A stretch of 48,235 nucleotides of DNA. Origin: Deltaproteobacteria bacterium. Its GTDB lineage: Bacteria; Desulfobacterota; Desulfovibrionia; Desulfovibrionales; Desulfovibrionaceae. Positions 1 through 8,643 of the stretch are shown here, piece by piece. Position 1 is the stretch's first letter. Each line of letters opens with the position of its first letter. The DNA is taken from assembly GCA_009929215.1 (NCBI GenBank), contig SAAX01000012.1, forward strand, positions 1 through 48,235. Direction: 5' to 3'. The notes under the pieces were generated by a model. It searched no databases. It saw only the letters and a program-made list of their open reading frames with translations, and had not been told where the DNA came from. Made by a program: the position numbers and the translations under genes.

Positions 1-182
1 TTCCTCCAACTGGCGCAACCGCTTGGCGTCAGAGATGTTCATCCCACCGAACTTGCTGCGCCATTTGTAAAAGGTCGCATCCGAAATGCCATTCTGACGG
101 CACAGATCGACAACACGAATGCCAGCCTCGGCTTGCCGCAAAATCCCATAATCTGTTCTTCGGTGAATCTGCTACGTTTCAT
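1..182 (-). pseudogene. IS3-family transposase OrfA, frameshifted N-terminal part
   Basis: The gene starts at the ATG at 182 with MKRSRFTEEQI, the usual start of IS3-family OrfA helix-turn-helix proteins. The expected continuation (about IIGILRQAEAG, then DLCRQNGISDATFYKWRSKFGG, then MNISDAKRLRQLEE) is present but only in another frame. One base appears to be missing near 148-152, next to the GGG/ATTTT stretch. OrfA would normally bind the IS ends and join OrfB by programmed frameshifting. This shift is far too early for that, so the copy is probably inactive unless it is a sequence error. The gene runs off the left edge. Confidence 0.8.
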
Positions 183-244
183 TCTTGTGCTCCTATGTCA
201 GGAGCACTAACTTTTCAATGGCATACTTTTCGGGGGGAGGGTCA
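1..244 (-). mobile_element. End of an IS3-family insertion sequence (partial)
   Basis: The left edge of the window holds the 5' end of an IS3-family element on the minus strand. It includes a frameshifted orfA and its upstream terminal segment. Read on the minus strand, the outer end begins TGACCCTCCCCCCGAAA at 244, which looks like an IS3-type terminal inverted repeat, and orfA starts about 60 nt inside it. The other end, orfB and any target-site duplication lie outside the window, so the exact IS name cannot be given. Confidence 0.75.
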
Positions 245-494
245 GAAAAAATGCCTGATTCTGTGACAGCATGTTTACAGTGTTGCCATAAATCTTTTTT
301 ATTTTTGTCCGATATGTCGAACGAGGTTGCCTGACCTATCAAATTCAGTTTTTTTTTAATAGCTTGATCTGGCTAGCCTGTTGTGCATGACAAGTTCATG
401 GCCGAGTGTGTTTTTGGGCTATGTGATGACTGCAACAGTTAATTCGGGGCAGCGCTTGTATCAAATGTGGCGCTGTGATCCGCAAAGGGTTGTT

Positions 495-2609
495 ATGAAC
501 AAGTCAATTTCTCTCAAGCTCATGCTTGGTGTTGTGGCCATCATTATTATTCCTATGAGCATGTTGTTTGCCCTCACATCACGGGGTATTGCAACATTAT
601 CAGAAGAAAATTTTGCAAAATCCACACTTGGTGAGCTGCGGCAGGTAAATAATGTTGTTACTGCCATGTTTGAAGAATACAAGCTCAATGTGGGCATGCT
701 GGCCGCAGACCCTGTGATGGCCCAGTTGCCGCAAATGAGTACCAGCCACGTTACTGCCACGGCAGCCACTTCATCTGCTCCTACAGATGATGACACGGCT
801 GGCAAAGCTCTTGATGCAGTCTTTAAGCTGTACCGCGAAACCCACCCCTCATACACCAATGTGTACGCTGGCAACATGGAAGGCGCATTTGTGCTAAACA
901 GTCCTTCGGCTGACAAAACGCAGCCCGCTGGCTACGACCCGCGCAAGCGCCCCTGGTGGGGCATGGCCATATCTAACCCGGCCAAAAGCTACATCACCAG
1001 CGCCTACAGAAGTACAGACGGCCAGCCCATGGTCAGCGCCTGTCGTGCCGTGCGTGACGCTGGTGGCAAGATAACCGGTGTTGCAGCCATTGACATTACG
1101 TTGGGAACCCTCACCGAGCTGATTAAAAACGTGCGCATTGGCCGCACTGGTTTTGTTATTCTGGTACAGGATGACGGCGTGATCATATCAGACCCCAAGG
1201 ATCCCAAACACAATTTTCAGAAAATCGACAGCATTGGCAACGATGCATTGGCTGCCATGTTCAAATCTGGCGCAGCAACGGGCGAGGCTGTTATCGGCGG
1301 CAAGGAATACGAGGCCGTTGTATTCAACTCGGCTGAGTTGAAGTGGAAGTTCATTGGCCTGATTGAAAAGGGCGAGCTCATGGAGCCCGTCAACGCTGCC
1401 GTGTGGCAGTTTGCCATTGGCATGTTCGGAAGCCTTGCGGGTATTTGCCTTGGTATATGGCTCCTTACGGGGCGGCTTATCATTCGCCCGCTCAAGACTG
1501 TTGGCGTGTTTCTCAAGGATGTGTCTGCGGGCGTTTACGGCAGCCTCGTCAACCGCCGTGTGGACGAAATCGGCGAGATTTTTGAATCTCTCAATGCCAT
1601 GAGTGCCACGCTCAAATCCAACATTGCAGAAATTGAGGCCAGAACCGAAGAAGCCCAGGAAAAAGCCGCCGCTGCCCATGCCGCCACGCAAGAGGCCGAG
1701 GCCGCGCGCCAGCAGGCAGAAAAGGCCAAGGCCGAGGGTATGCTTGAAGCTGCCCGCCAGCTTGAGCATATGGTGCAGATGCTCCATCAAGAAGTGAGCA
1801 CCCTTGCAAGCAGCTCCAAGGATATCAGCGAGGGAACCCAGGTGCAGCGGCAGCGCATTCACGAAACCGCCACAGCCATGGAAGAAATGAATTCCACCGT
1901 GCTTGAGGTCGCCAAAAACGCCTCGCACGCCGCCGCTCAGGGCACGGATGCGCGTGACAAGGCCACGCAGGGTGCAGAGGTGGTGGGGCGCTCGCTCGAG
2001 GCCATGCGGGCCTCTGAGCAAAAGGCCCTTGAACTGCGCTCTGCCATGAGCGATCTGGATAATCAGGCCCACGCCATCGGCAAGATCATGACCACCATTG
2101 AAGACATAGCCGACCAGACAAATCTGCTGGCCCTGAATGCCGCCATCGAGGCTGCCCGAGCTGGTGAAGCTGGTCGTGGATTTGCCGTAGTGGCCGACGA
2201 AGTGCGCAAACTGGCAGAAAAAACCATGCACGCCACCAAGGAAGTGAGCGATTCCATTCTCTCCATCCAGCGGGTGGCAGGGCTCAACGTGCAGTCTGTG
2301 GAAGAAGCCGTGAAGGGGCTCGATTACGCCTCTTCACTGGCTGGCGAATCTGGCTCGGCTCTGGGCGATATTGTGACCAGTACAAACCAGTCTGCGGGGC
2401 AGATTCAGTCCATTGCCACGGCGGCAGAGGAACAGGCCGCCACGTCAGAAGAAATCAACAAGTCTATTGACGAAATCAACGCCATCGCCGGGCAGACAGA
2501 CGAATTGGCCGGCGCATCTCTGGCGGCCCTCCGCCGCCTCGAGGAACTGGCAGTTTCGCTCTCTGGCCTCATCAACGAGCTCAAAGACCAGTCGGCAGCA
2601 AAGGGCTAG
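495..2609 (+). CDS. Methyl-accepting chemotaxis protein with dCache sensor
   Basis: This is a membrane chemoreceptor of about 704 aa that should signal through CheW/CheA. From the chosen ATG (495, with AAGG about 7 nt upstream) the protein has a first membrane helix (about 10-30) and a long periplasmic region (about 35-295) resembling a double Cache domain, including the motif DPRKRPWW. A second membrane helix (about 303-325), a HAMP domain and an Ala/Glu-rich coiled coil follow. The highly conserved signalling hairpin ([16 protein letters not shown]) lies near residues 540-560. The frame is open upstream to an ATG at 381, but those 38 residues look unlike an MCP start. No C-terminal NWETF-type CheR tether is seen. 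The ligand is unknown; dCache receptors often bind amino or organic acids, which would fit the neighbouring catabolic genes. It is followed by a strong terminator. Confidence 0.93.
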   Translation: MNKSISLKLMLGVVAIIIIPMSMLFALTSRGIATLSEENFAKSTLGELRQVNNVVTAMFEEYKLNVGMLAADPVMAQLPQMSTSHVTATAATSSAPTDDDTAGKALDAVFKLYRETHPSYTNVYAGNMEGAFVLNSPSADKTQPAGYDPRKRPWWGMAISNPAKSYITSAYRSTDGQPMVSACRAVRDAGGKITGVAAIDITLGTLTELIKNVRIGRTGFVILVQDDGVIISDPKDPKHNFQKIDSIGNDALAAMFKSGAATGEAVIGGKEYEAVVFNSAELKWKFIGLIEKGELMEPVNAAVWQFAIGMFGSLAGICLGIWLLTGRLIIRPLKTVGVFLKDVSAGVYGSLVNRRVDEIGEIFESLNAMSATLKSNIAEIEARTEEAQEKAAAAHAATQEAEAARQQAEKAKAEGMLEAARQLEHMVQMLHQEVSTLASSSKDISEGTQVQRQRIHETATAMEEMNSTVLEVAKNASHAAAQGTDARDKATQGAEVVGRSLEAMRASEQKALELRSAMSDLDNQAHAIGKIMTTIEDIADQTNLLALNAAIEAARAGEAGRGFAVVADEVRKLAEKTMHATKEVSDSILSIQRVAGLNVQSVEEAVKGLDYASSLAGESGSALGDIVTSTNQSAGQIQSIATAAEEQAATSEEINKSIDEINAIAGQTDELAGASLAALRRLEELAVSLSGLINELKDQSAAKG

Positions 2610-2652
2610 CGCCCCTGCGCGCGGGCCACAATGTTGCACCGCTCATTTCTAC

Positions 2653-2692
2653 CGCCAAACGGCAGCCCACGGGTTGCCGTTTGGCGTTTTTG
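2653..2692 (+). terminator. Intrinsic terminator after the chemoreceptor gene
   Basis: A perfect 12-bp inverted repeat (CGCCAAACGGCA / TGCCGTTTGGCG, loop 10 nt) is followed directly by TTTTTG. It lies 43 nt after the MCP stop codon and separates that gene from the downstream regulator. Confidence 0.9.
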
Positions 2693-2786
2693 TCGCGTGC
2701 GTGACATCATTTTTGACATGCGGTATGGTCGCCGGAAATTCAGCCTCGCAATTTTTACCGCCAACCAGCCGTAATCAGAGGATTTC

Positions 2787-4808
2787 ATGCCCCCAATTGT
2801 TGTCATCGCACCAGAGAGCACCAGCTACCAGATTGTGCAGCGCGTTGCCACAGAATTGGGCATTCAGGACAAGATTCTTCTGCATCTTACGGGTCTTAGC
2901 CGTTCCCTCAGTGTTGCCCGCAAGGCAGAGGAGGAGGGCGCCTACGTTATTGTGGCGCGCGGCTGGTCTGCTAACCAGATTGTGGAGGCGGGCATCCGCA
3001 CGCCACTGGTATTTTTGCCCATCAGTATGCAGGATCTCGTCTATGTGCTGGATCAGGCCCTCGCCAAGGCCGCCAAGCCCAATCCACGCGTGGGATTTAT
3101 TGTTTACCCGCAGCTGCAAAAAGAGCTGGTGGCCCTCAGCAGCCTGCTGCATGTGGATTTGCGCATCTACCCCAGCGGAAGCGACAAGGAAGACATGCGC
3201 CGGGCCATTGCCCAAGCCGTGCGCGACAAGGTGGACGTGTTCATCGGCGGCGAAACATCCATTGCCATGGCCGAGAGCATGGGCCTGTGCTGCCAGCTGC
3301 TGGTATGCGACGAAATGTCCATCCGTCAGGCCCTGCTGGAAGCCAAGCGCATCGTTTATGCCCGCGAGCTGGAGCAGGCCCAGAGCCTCAAGTTCAAGAC
3401 CGTCATCGAGCATTCGCACGATGGCATTGTTTCGCTCGATGCCGAGGGCCGCGTGCTGCTCATCAACCCCGTGGCACGGCGCATGCTGCGGCTCAAAAAC
3501 GACATAACGCACTTCAGTTACCGCGCCATTCTTGATCTGCCGCAGATTGACCGCTGCCTCTTGCTCGGCAACAGCATTGAAGACGAAATGGCCGAGGTGG
3601 AGGGCAGAAAGCTGCTGTTTTCGGCCATTCCCATCCATGTGGGCGATACCGTGCACGGCGCGGTTATCACGTTTCAGGAACCTCGGGCCATTGCCGCCAA
3701 AGAAAGCAAGATTCGCCACGATGCCATGCACTCAGAAATGGTGGCACAGCACAGGTTTGAAGACATCATTGGCTCCTCACCCGCCATCACGGCGGCGGTG
3801 GAGCGGGCGCGCAAGTTTGCGCCTTCTGCCCAGCCGGTACTTATTCAGGGCGAAACCGGCACGGGCAAAGAGCTCTTTGCCCAGTCCATCCACAATGCCA
3901 GCCCCCGCAGCGACCAGCCCTTTGTGGCAATCAACTGCGGCGCGCTGCCGCAATCACTGCTAGAATCAGAACTTTTTGGCTACGAAGAGGGCGCGTTTAC
4001 CGGGGCCAGCCGCAAGGGCAAGCCCGGGCTTTTTGAACTGGCCCATAACGGCACGCTGTTTTTGGATGAAGTGGCCGAGCTTGATCTGCGGGCGCAACGG
4101 CGGCTTTTGCGCGTGCTTGAAACCCAGCGTGTGCTGCGCATCAGCGGTACGCGCAATATTTGTGTGGATGTGCGCATCATTGCGGCCACCAACGCCAATC
4201 TGTGGGAGCGGGTAAAACGCAACCAGTTTCGCGCCGATCTGTTCTACCGGCTTTCTGTGCTGGTGGTTTCGCTGCCGCCTCTGCGTGAGCGGCAGGGCGA
4301 TGTGGAACGGCTCATGCGCCATTTTTTGGCTCATGCCGAGGGCGATATGCTGCGTGGTCAGGTTATGGATCCGCAAGCGCAAGAGATGCTGTGCAACTAT
4401 GCATGGCCGGGGAATATCCGCGAGTTGCGCTACTTTATCCATCGCCTCTGCGCCACCATGCCCGATACGCTCGATGCCGCCACCATGCAGACCGAGCTGC
4501 TCATGCCCTTTGAATGCCCCCGCAGCCCCTTGCATAGCAACGGTGCAAATGACGCGTCCTGTGTAAATGGTGCGTCGGGCGCAGATGCAAATCCCTGTGC
4601 CATTGCTGGCAGCACCGCACAAGACGTATCCACAAAAGATCCCTCCACAACAAGCCCAGCCCACACCCCATCAGCGGGCGAGGCCGAGCGCGACCGCATT
4701 GTGCAGGCCCTGCTTGCCTGTCATGGGCATCAGGGCAAGGCTGCCCTTATGCTGCACATGAGCCGCAGTACGCTGTTCCGCAAAATGCGCAAGTTCGGCA
4801 TCCGCTAG
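2787..4808 (+). CDS. Sigma-54-dependent activator with PrpR-type N-terminal domain
   Basis: This is a 673-aa enhancer-binding protein that should use ATP to open sigma-54 promoters. The N-terminal 175 or so residues resemble the PrpR_N small-ligand sensor domain of propionate regulators. A PAS-like domain follows (about 195-295, from KTVIEHSHDGIVSLD). The AAA+ domain has Walker A GETGTGKE (about 354-361), the sigma-54 contact loop GAFTGA (about 401-406) and Walker B LFLDEV (about 423). A polar Ala/Ser/Thr-rich linker (about 575-632) leads to a Fis-type helix-turn-helix at the C-terminus (SRSTLFRKMRKFG). AGAGGA precedes the ATG. It lies just upstream of a -24/-12 promoter and the korDABC-sucCD locus, so it is the obvious candidate activator of that operon (inference). 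PrpR-type sensors bind carboxylates or acyl-CoA-related intermediates, which fits that role. Confidence 0.92.
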   Translation: MPPIVVIAPESTSYQIVQRVATELGIQDKILLHLTGLSRSLSVARKAEEEGAYVIVARGWSANQIVEAGIRTPLVFLPISMQDLVYVLDQALAKAAKPNPRVGFIVYPQLQKELVALSSLLHVDLRIYPSGSDKEDMRRAIAQAVRDKVDVFIGGETSIAMAESMGLCCQLLVCDEMSIRQALLEAKRIVYARELEQAQSLKFKTVIEHSHDGIVSLDAEGRVLLINPVARRMLRLKNDITHFSYRAILDLPQIDRCLLLGNSIEDEMAEVEGRKLLFSAIPIHVGDTVHGAVITFQEPRAIAAKESKIRHDAMHSEMVAQHRFEDIIGSSPAITAAVERARKFAPSAQPVLIQGETGTGKELFAQSIHNASPRSDQPFVAINCGALPQSLLESELFGYEEGAFTGASRKGKPGLFELAHNGTLFLDEVAELDLRAQRRLLRVLETQRVLRISGTRNICVDVRIIAATNANLWERVKRNQFRADLFYRLSVLVVSLPPLRERQGDVERLMRHFLAHAEGDMLRGQVMDPQAQEMLCNYAWPGNIRELRYFIHRLCATMPDTLDAATMQTELLMPFECPRSPLHSNGANDASCVNGASGADANPCAIAGSTAQDVSTKDPSTTSPAHTPSAGEAERDRIVQALLACHGHQGKAALMLHMSRSTLFRKMRKFGIR

Positions 4809-5000
4809 CGGGGGCTGTCGCGCATTTCGCCAGTTCTCTGTTTTTTCGCTATCCTTGTTATATCTCCCCCCTCGGTCGCATTTTTCTGGGGGCGTCTACG
4901 CGTGCGCGCCTGTCTGTTTGTGTCACCCTAGCGTCATAATCCCCCTAAGTCGCAACTAGCCAGTCTTCCGAGTCTTTTTCCCCAACATGTCCTACTCTCC

Positions 5001-5071
5001 GCAATATGTTGCAATGGTGGGGCAGATTGCTCACGTCTGCAACAAATTGTGCCATTATTGGGTCAAATTGT
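5001..5071 (+). promoter_or_regulatory. Candidate upstream activating sequences for the sigma-54 activator
   Basis: This stretch lies 90-155 bp upstream of the -24/-12 element at 5158. It has GTTGCA (5008-5013) and TGCAAC (5038-5043) as inverted half-sites, and two direct copies of CAAATTGT (5043-5050 and 5064-5071) spaced 21 bp apart, about two helical turns. Enhancer sites typically sit at this distance from sigma-54 promoters. The assignment rests on symmetry and position only; the true binding motif of the neighbouring regulator is unknown. Confidence 0.35.
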
Positions 5072-5157
5072 TTCATGATTACAAAGTGGAATGATATTGA
5101 TATCACATGCTAATAGCATCCATCTTAAATGTTTTGATATTTTGTGGTGACCCTCTA

Positions 5158-5172
5158 TGGCACAGAGATTGC
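5158..5172 (+). promoter_or_regulatory. Sigma-54 (-24/-12) promoter for the korD operon
   Basis: The element TGGCACAGAGATTGC matches the sigma-54 consensus TGGCAC-N5-TTGC, with exactly 10 nt between the GG and GC doublets. It predicts a start near 5184 and a 5' leader of about 500 nt before korD. A weaker candidate (GGGATGCAGAATTGC, 5221-5235) has the right spacing but a poor -24 box, and TGGAAAAGACAGGGC (5573-5587) has spacing only. The strong match together with the adjacent PrpR-type activator supports regulation by RpoN. Confidence 0.75.
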
Positions 5173-5348
5173 TTAATTAGTGGCTGTGACTCTCGTACAA
5201 CAGTAATGTGATCTAAAATGGGGATGCAGAATTGCTGCTTCCATAGCAAGTATAATTTTTTGTGAAATGGTAAAATGAATCGAATAGTTTCTCGCTGATT
5301 TTAATGCTTGTTTGGTGTGCGATAACTAGATTTTATCCGTTAAAGTAG

Positions 5349-5366
5349 ACTGTTTGTATAAACAGT
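5349..5366. repeat. Inverted repeat in the korD leader region
   Basis: ACTGTTT-GTAT-AAACAGT is a perfect 7-bp inverted repeat in a very AT-rich stretch. It has no T-tract, so an operator-like protein site is more likely than a terminator. Two direct TTGCAGTC copies (5394-5401 and 5418-5425, 24 bp apart) follow. No specific regulator can be named. Confidence 0.4.
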
Positions 5367-5482
5367 TTTATGTAAATTAAACGCAAAAAATATTTGCAGT
5401 CGGTAATTTTTATAAAATTGCAGTCATTTATTTTTTATTGTGTGTCAAATTGTGTGGTGTAATCTGTTCAGTCTGTTTTTTG

Positions 5483-5505
5483 GCAAGCCATATCAGATGG
5501 CTTGC
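5483..5505. repeat. Perfect inverted repeat upstream of korD
   Basis: GCAAGCCAT-ATCAG-ATGGCTTGC is a perfect 9-bp stem with a 5-nt centre. It is not followed by a T-run on either strand, so it is more likely an operator or an RNA leader hairpin than a terminator. It lies about 190 nt before korD and about 300 nt after the predicted sigma-54 start. Confidence 0.5.
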
Positions 5506-5692
5506 AAGGCAGGGGGCTTTCAGCCAAGCATCACAAATAACAGGTAATAAGCATCGTTAACGGTGCATGTACTGGAAAAGACAGGGCATATATGGCCAGC
5601 ATCGTGGGCCGCAATGTGCGGCCAAAATGTGAGGTCAGACTGCGCCAAGGTAACCAGCCGGCTTTCGGCACAAACCCGCATGGGGAGTGATG

Positions 5693-5902
5693 ATGGTAAA
5701 CATCAACCGCCAGTGGTGTAAGGGTTGCGGCATCTGCGTAGCCTTTTGTCCCAAAAAGGCATTGTCGCTCGATGATGAGGGCAAGGCCTGTCACAATCCC
5801 GAGCTTTGCGTGGAATGTGGCATGTGTGAACAGTATTGTCCTGATCTGGCAGTTTCGGTCGAAAAGACCGGCAAGGCCAAAACCGGCAAGGAGGCGGCAT
5901 GA
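5693..5902 (+). CDS. korD: 2-oxoacid:ferredoxin oxidoreductase, delta (ferredoxin) subunit
   Basis: This 69-aa protein binds two [4Fe-4S] clusters and carries electrons from the oxidoreductase core to ferredoxin. The cluster motifs are complete: C9/C12/C15/C19 and C39/C42/C45/C49, each CxxCxxCxxxC. The start is ambiguous because GTG-ATG-ATG occur in tandem at 5687-5695. The ATG at 5693 has the best spacing to GGGGAG (5682-5687). It overlaps korA by four bases (ATGA), so the two are translationally coupled. The order D-A-B-C is typical of 2-oxoglutarate-type (Kor) enzymes, but the true 2-oxoacid substrate is not proven by sequence. Confidence 0.9.
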   Translation: MVNINRQWCKGCGICVAFCPKKALSLDDEGKACHNPELCVECGMCEQYCPDLAVSVEKTGKAKTGKEAA

Positions 5903-7050
5903 GCCAGCAAGATATCCTCTTTGTGCAGGGTAACGAAGCCTGTGTGCGCGGCGCCCTGTATGCCGGGCTGCGTTTTTTTGCGGGCTATCCCATTACCCCT
6001 TCCACAGAAGTAGCCGAACATCTGGCCGAGCAGCTGCCCCGCGTGGGCGGCAAGTTTATTCAGATGGAAGACGAAATAGCCTCCATGTGCGCTGTGTGTG
6101 GCGCTTCGCTGGCCGGTTCCAAGGCCATGACCGCTACCAGCGGCCCCGGTTTTTCGCTCAAGCAAGAGGCCATTGGCTATGCCGTGATGGCCGAAATTCC
6201 CTGCGTTGTGGTCAACGTGCAGCGCGGCGGCCCCTCCACAGGTCTGGCCACCAAGGTGGCGCAGGGCGATGTGAACCAGGCCCGCTGGGGCACGCACGGC
6301 GACCATTCCATCATCGTGCTTACCGCGTCGAGCATTCAGGACGTGTTTCAGATCACGGTTGAGGCCTTCAACATGGCTGAAACCTACCGCACGCCTGTTA
6401 TCCTGCTGTTTGACGAAGTGATAGGGCACATGCGCGAAAAGCTGGTTGTTCCCGCTGCTGGCGATCTGCCCGTGGTGGAACGCCTGCACACCGAGGTTCA
6501 GGCCGGGGTCAACTACTACCCCTACCTGCCCCGCGAAGATGGCCGCCTGCCCATGTCCGACTTTGGCGGCGTGCACCGCTACAACGTCACGGGTCTGTAC
6601 CACGACATCTGGGGCTTCCCCACCGAGAACCCCGAGCAGGTCAGCAAGCTTGTGTACCATCTGGTGGACAAAATCGAAAACCGCGCCCATCTGCTGGCCC
6701 GCTGGAAGGAATATTATCTCGACGACGCCGAGCACATCATCATTTCTTACGGCTCGTCGGCCCGCAGTGCGCGGCATCTGGTAGAAACCCGCCGCTCCAA
6801 GGGCGACCGCATCGGCCTGCTTGAACTGCAAACCCTCTGGCCCTTCCCGGCCCAGCTTGTGCGCGAAAAAACGGCCCATGCCCGCAATATCTTTGTGGCA
6901 GAAATGAATATGGGCCAGATCACCACCCAGGTGAAGCAGGTGGTGCAGCGGCCCGACCGCGTGTTCCTGGTCAACCGCATGGACGGCCTGATGCTCAACC
7001 CCACAGACATCGGCAAGGTCATGCGGGTTATTGAAGGAAGGGGGTTCTAA
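5899..7050 (+). CDS. korA: 2-oxoacid:ferredoxin oxidoreductase, alpha subunit (KorA type)
   Basis: This 383-aa alpha subunit carries the pyrimidine-binding and transketolase C-terminal-like domains of the four-subunit 2-oxoacid oxidoreductases. The segments FFAGYPITPSTEVAEHL (near residue 28), MEDEIASMCAVCGASLAG, TSGPGFSLKQEAIGYAVMAE and QGDVNQARWGTHGDH are the conserved core of KorA/VorB proteins. The enzyme oxidatively decarboxylates a 2-oxoacid to an acyl-CoA and CO2 while reducing ferredoxin. GGAGG lies just before the ATG, inside korD. The adjacent sucCD genes argue for 2-oxoglutarate (product succinyl-CoA), but branched-chain or other 2-oxoacids cannot be excluded. Confidence 0.92.
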   Translation: MSQQDILFVQGNEACVRGALYAGLRFFAGYPITPSTEVAEHLAEQLPRVGGKFIQMEDEIASMCAVCGASLAGSKAMTATSGPGFSLKQEAIGYAVMAEIPCVVVNVQRGGPSTGLATKVAQGDVNQARWGTHGDHSIIVLTASSIQDVFQITVEAFNMAETYRTPVILLFDEVIGHMREKLVVPAAGDLPVVERLHTEVQAGVNYYPYLPREDGRLPMSDFGGVHRYNVTGLYHDIWGFPTENPEQVSKLVYHLVDKIENRAHLLARWKEYYLDDAEHIIISYGSSARSARHLVETRRSKGDRIGLLELQTLWPFPAQLVREKTAHARNIFVAEMNMGQITTQVKQVVQRPDRVFLVNRMDGLMLNPTDIGKVMRVIEGRGF

Positions 7051-7051
7051 C

Positions 7052-7849
7052 ATGAGCGTGCAAAACATTCGCGAGCGGTTTTTCCCCCATATCTGGTGTC
7101 CCGGCTGCGGCCACGGCACCATCCTCAACAACCTGCTGCACGCCGTGCAGGATATGAACATAGACCCCTCAAACATGTGCATGGTTTCGGGCATTGGCTG
7201 CTCAGCGCGCATATCGGGCTATGTGGATTTTCACAGCATGCACACCATGCATGGCCGCGCCCTGGCCTGCGCCACGGGCATCAAGATGACCAAGCCAGAG
7301 CTTAATGTGGTGGTTCCCATGGGCGATGGCGACGCCATGGCCATTGGCGGCAACCACTTTATCCATGCCTGCCGCCGCAATATCGATATGGTTGCCATCA
7401 TCATGAACAACCGCATCTACGGCATGACCGGCGGCCAGTATTCGCCCCTTTCGGGCGCGGGTATTCTGGCAACCACGGCGCCCTACCGCAGCATCGACCA
7501 CGAATTCGACACCGTAAATCTGGCCATGGGCGCGGGCGCTACCTTTGTGGCCCGCACCACCACCTTCCACGTCAAGGAAATAGTCACGCTGCTCAAAAAA
7601 GCCTTTGCACACAAGGGGTTCTCGGTGGTGGAGATACTTTCGCAGTGTCCCACCTACTTTGGACGCAAAAACAAGATGGGCGGCGCGGTGCAGATGCTCG
7701 AATGGTACCGCGACAACACCGCGCAGATTGGCTCCAAAAAGCTGGAAGAAAACCCCAATCTGATTCCGCGCGGTGTTTTTGCACAAATAGAACGCCCCGA
7801 ATACTGCGCCGAATACGCCAAAATCATTGCAAAGGCCCATAAGGAGTAA
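7052..7849 (+). CDS. korB: 2-oxoacid:ferredoxin oxidoreductase, beta (TPP) subunit
   Basis: This 265-aa subunit binds thiamine diphosphate. It has CPGCGHG (about 15-21), the GDGDAMAIGGNHF TPP/Mg motif (about 91-103) with the downstream MNNRIYGMTGGQ, and the KorB-like QCPTYFGRKNKMG segment after residue 195. The frame is open one residue group upstream (TTG at 7031), but GGAAGGGGG directly before the ATG at 7052 and the family start MSVQNIRERFFPHIWC favour 7052. korA stops at 7050, so the two genes are separated by one base. Confidence 0.92.
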   Translation: MSVQNIRERFFPHIWCPGCGHGTILNNLLHAVQDMNIDPSNMCMVSGIGCSARISGYVDFHSMHTMHGRALACATGIKMTKPELNVVVPMGDGDAMAIGGNHFIHACRRNIDMVAIIMNNRIYGMTGGQYSPLSGAGILATTAPYRSIDHEFDTVNLAMGAGATFVARTTTFHVKEIVTLLKKAFAHKGFSVVEILSQCPTYFGRKNKMGGAVQMLEWYRDNTAQIGSKKLEENPNLIPRGVFAQIERPEYCAEYAKIIAKAHKE

Positions 7850-7853
7850 CGTC

Positions 7854-8402
7854 ATGGAAAGATACCGCTTTCTCCTGTCTGGCTCCGGCGGGCAGGGCAT
7901 CATTACCATGGCCATTCTGCTGGCAGAGGCCGCCGTGCTGCACGAAGGCCTGGTGGCTGTGCAGTCGCAGTCTTACGGGCCGGAAGCCCGTGGCGGGGCA
8001 ACCCGCTCGGACGTGATCATTTCTGACAGCGAAATCTACTTTCCCAAGGTCAACCAGCCCAACGTGCTTGTGGCCCTTACCGACGAGGCCGCAGGCAAGT
8101 ATCTGCCCCTCATCCGCCCCGGCGGCATGTGCCTGTACGATAGCGACCTTGTGCACCCCTCAAAGCGCATAGACGCCGAACGCATTGGCCTGCCCATGCT
8201 GCGCAGCGTCAAGGAAGCCTTTGACGGCAAAACCCAGGCTCTGAACATTTGCGTGCTGGGTGCGCTGGCAGCCGTTACTGGTGCGGTACGGATTGAATCC
8301 ATCGAAAAGGTGCTGGAATCGCGCTTTGCGGCTGTGCACCACGAAAACAACAAAAAAGCACTGCACCTCGGTGCCGAGCTTGCCGGTGAGGCCAAGCGTT
8401 AA
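7854..8402 (+). CDS. korC: 2-oxoacid:ferredoxin oxidoreductase, gamma subunit
   Basis: This 182-aa subunit belongs to the pyruvate/ketoisovalerate oxidoreductase gamma family. GSGGQGI (about 9-15) and QSQSYGPEARGG (about 40-52) are the family signatures. AAGGAG lies 8 nt before the ATG at 7854, inside the end of korB. It completes the KorDABC set. A 241-nt gap follows before sucC, the largest inside the operon up to this point. Confidence 0.92.
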   Translation: MERYRFLLSGSGGQGIITMAILLAEAAVLHEGLVAVQSQSYGPEARGGATRSDVIISDSEIYFPKVNQPNVLVALTDEAAGKYLPLIRPGGMCLYDSDLVHPSKRIDAERIGLPMLRSVKEAFDGKTQALNICVLGALAAVTGAVRIESIEKVLESRFAAVHHENNKKALHLGAELAGEAKR

Positions 8403-8497
8403 CAGCCAATCAGCGCCTGCGGCGGGGTTCACCCTCTTCCGTCTGCGAGGCAGCGTGCTGTATGGCGGCAGGGCAGCCGCCAACGCTGGCGGTTCAT

Positions 8498-8527
8498 CCC
8501 CGTGGCGAGGCCATCTTCGCCACGGGG
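8498..8527 (+). other. Intra-operon hairpin between korC and sucC
   Basis: CCCCGTGGCGA / TCGCCACGGGG forms a perfect 11-bp GC-rich stem with an 8-nt loop in the korC-sucC spacer. There is no following T-tract, so it is unlikely to stop transcription. It may mark an RNA-processing or mRNA-stability site that sets the relative amounts of Kor and SucCD. Confidence 0.6.
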
Positions 8528-8643
8528 GGCCTCGTAAGCGGCATTTGCGGCACGGTATGCTGGCTGTTGCGCCCACGGCGCACCAACCCCTTTTTGCGGC
8601 AGACAGGCTGAGGCCGCTGCCAAAACAAACTTCGAGGATATGC

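Noticed and set aside
1188..2231. Minus-strand open frame (347 codons) opposite the chemoreceptor
   Set aside because: His/Gly-rich antisense translation of the MCP signalling domain; no start signal.
5573..5587. TGGAAAAGACAGGGC as main sigma-54 promoter closer to korD
   Set aside because: The GG/GC spacing is right, but the -12 box is GGGC and the -24 box lacks CAC. The element at 5158 is much better.
8260..8643. Extended N-terminus of sucC from 8260
   Set aside because: It overlaps korC and a strong hairpin. The family start MNIHEYQ at 8644 has a good GAGGA upstream.
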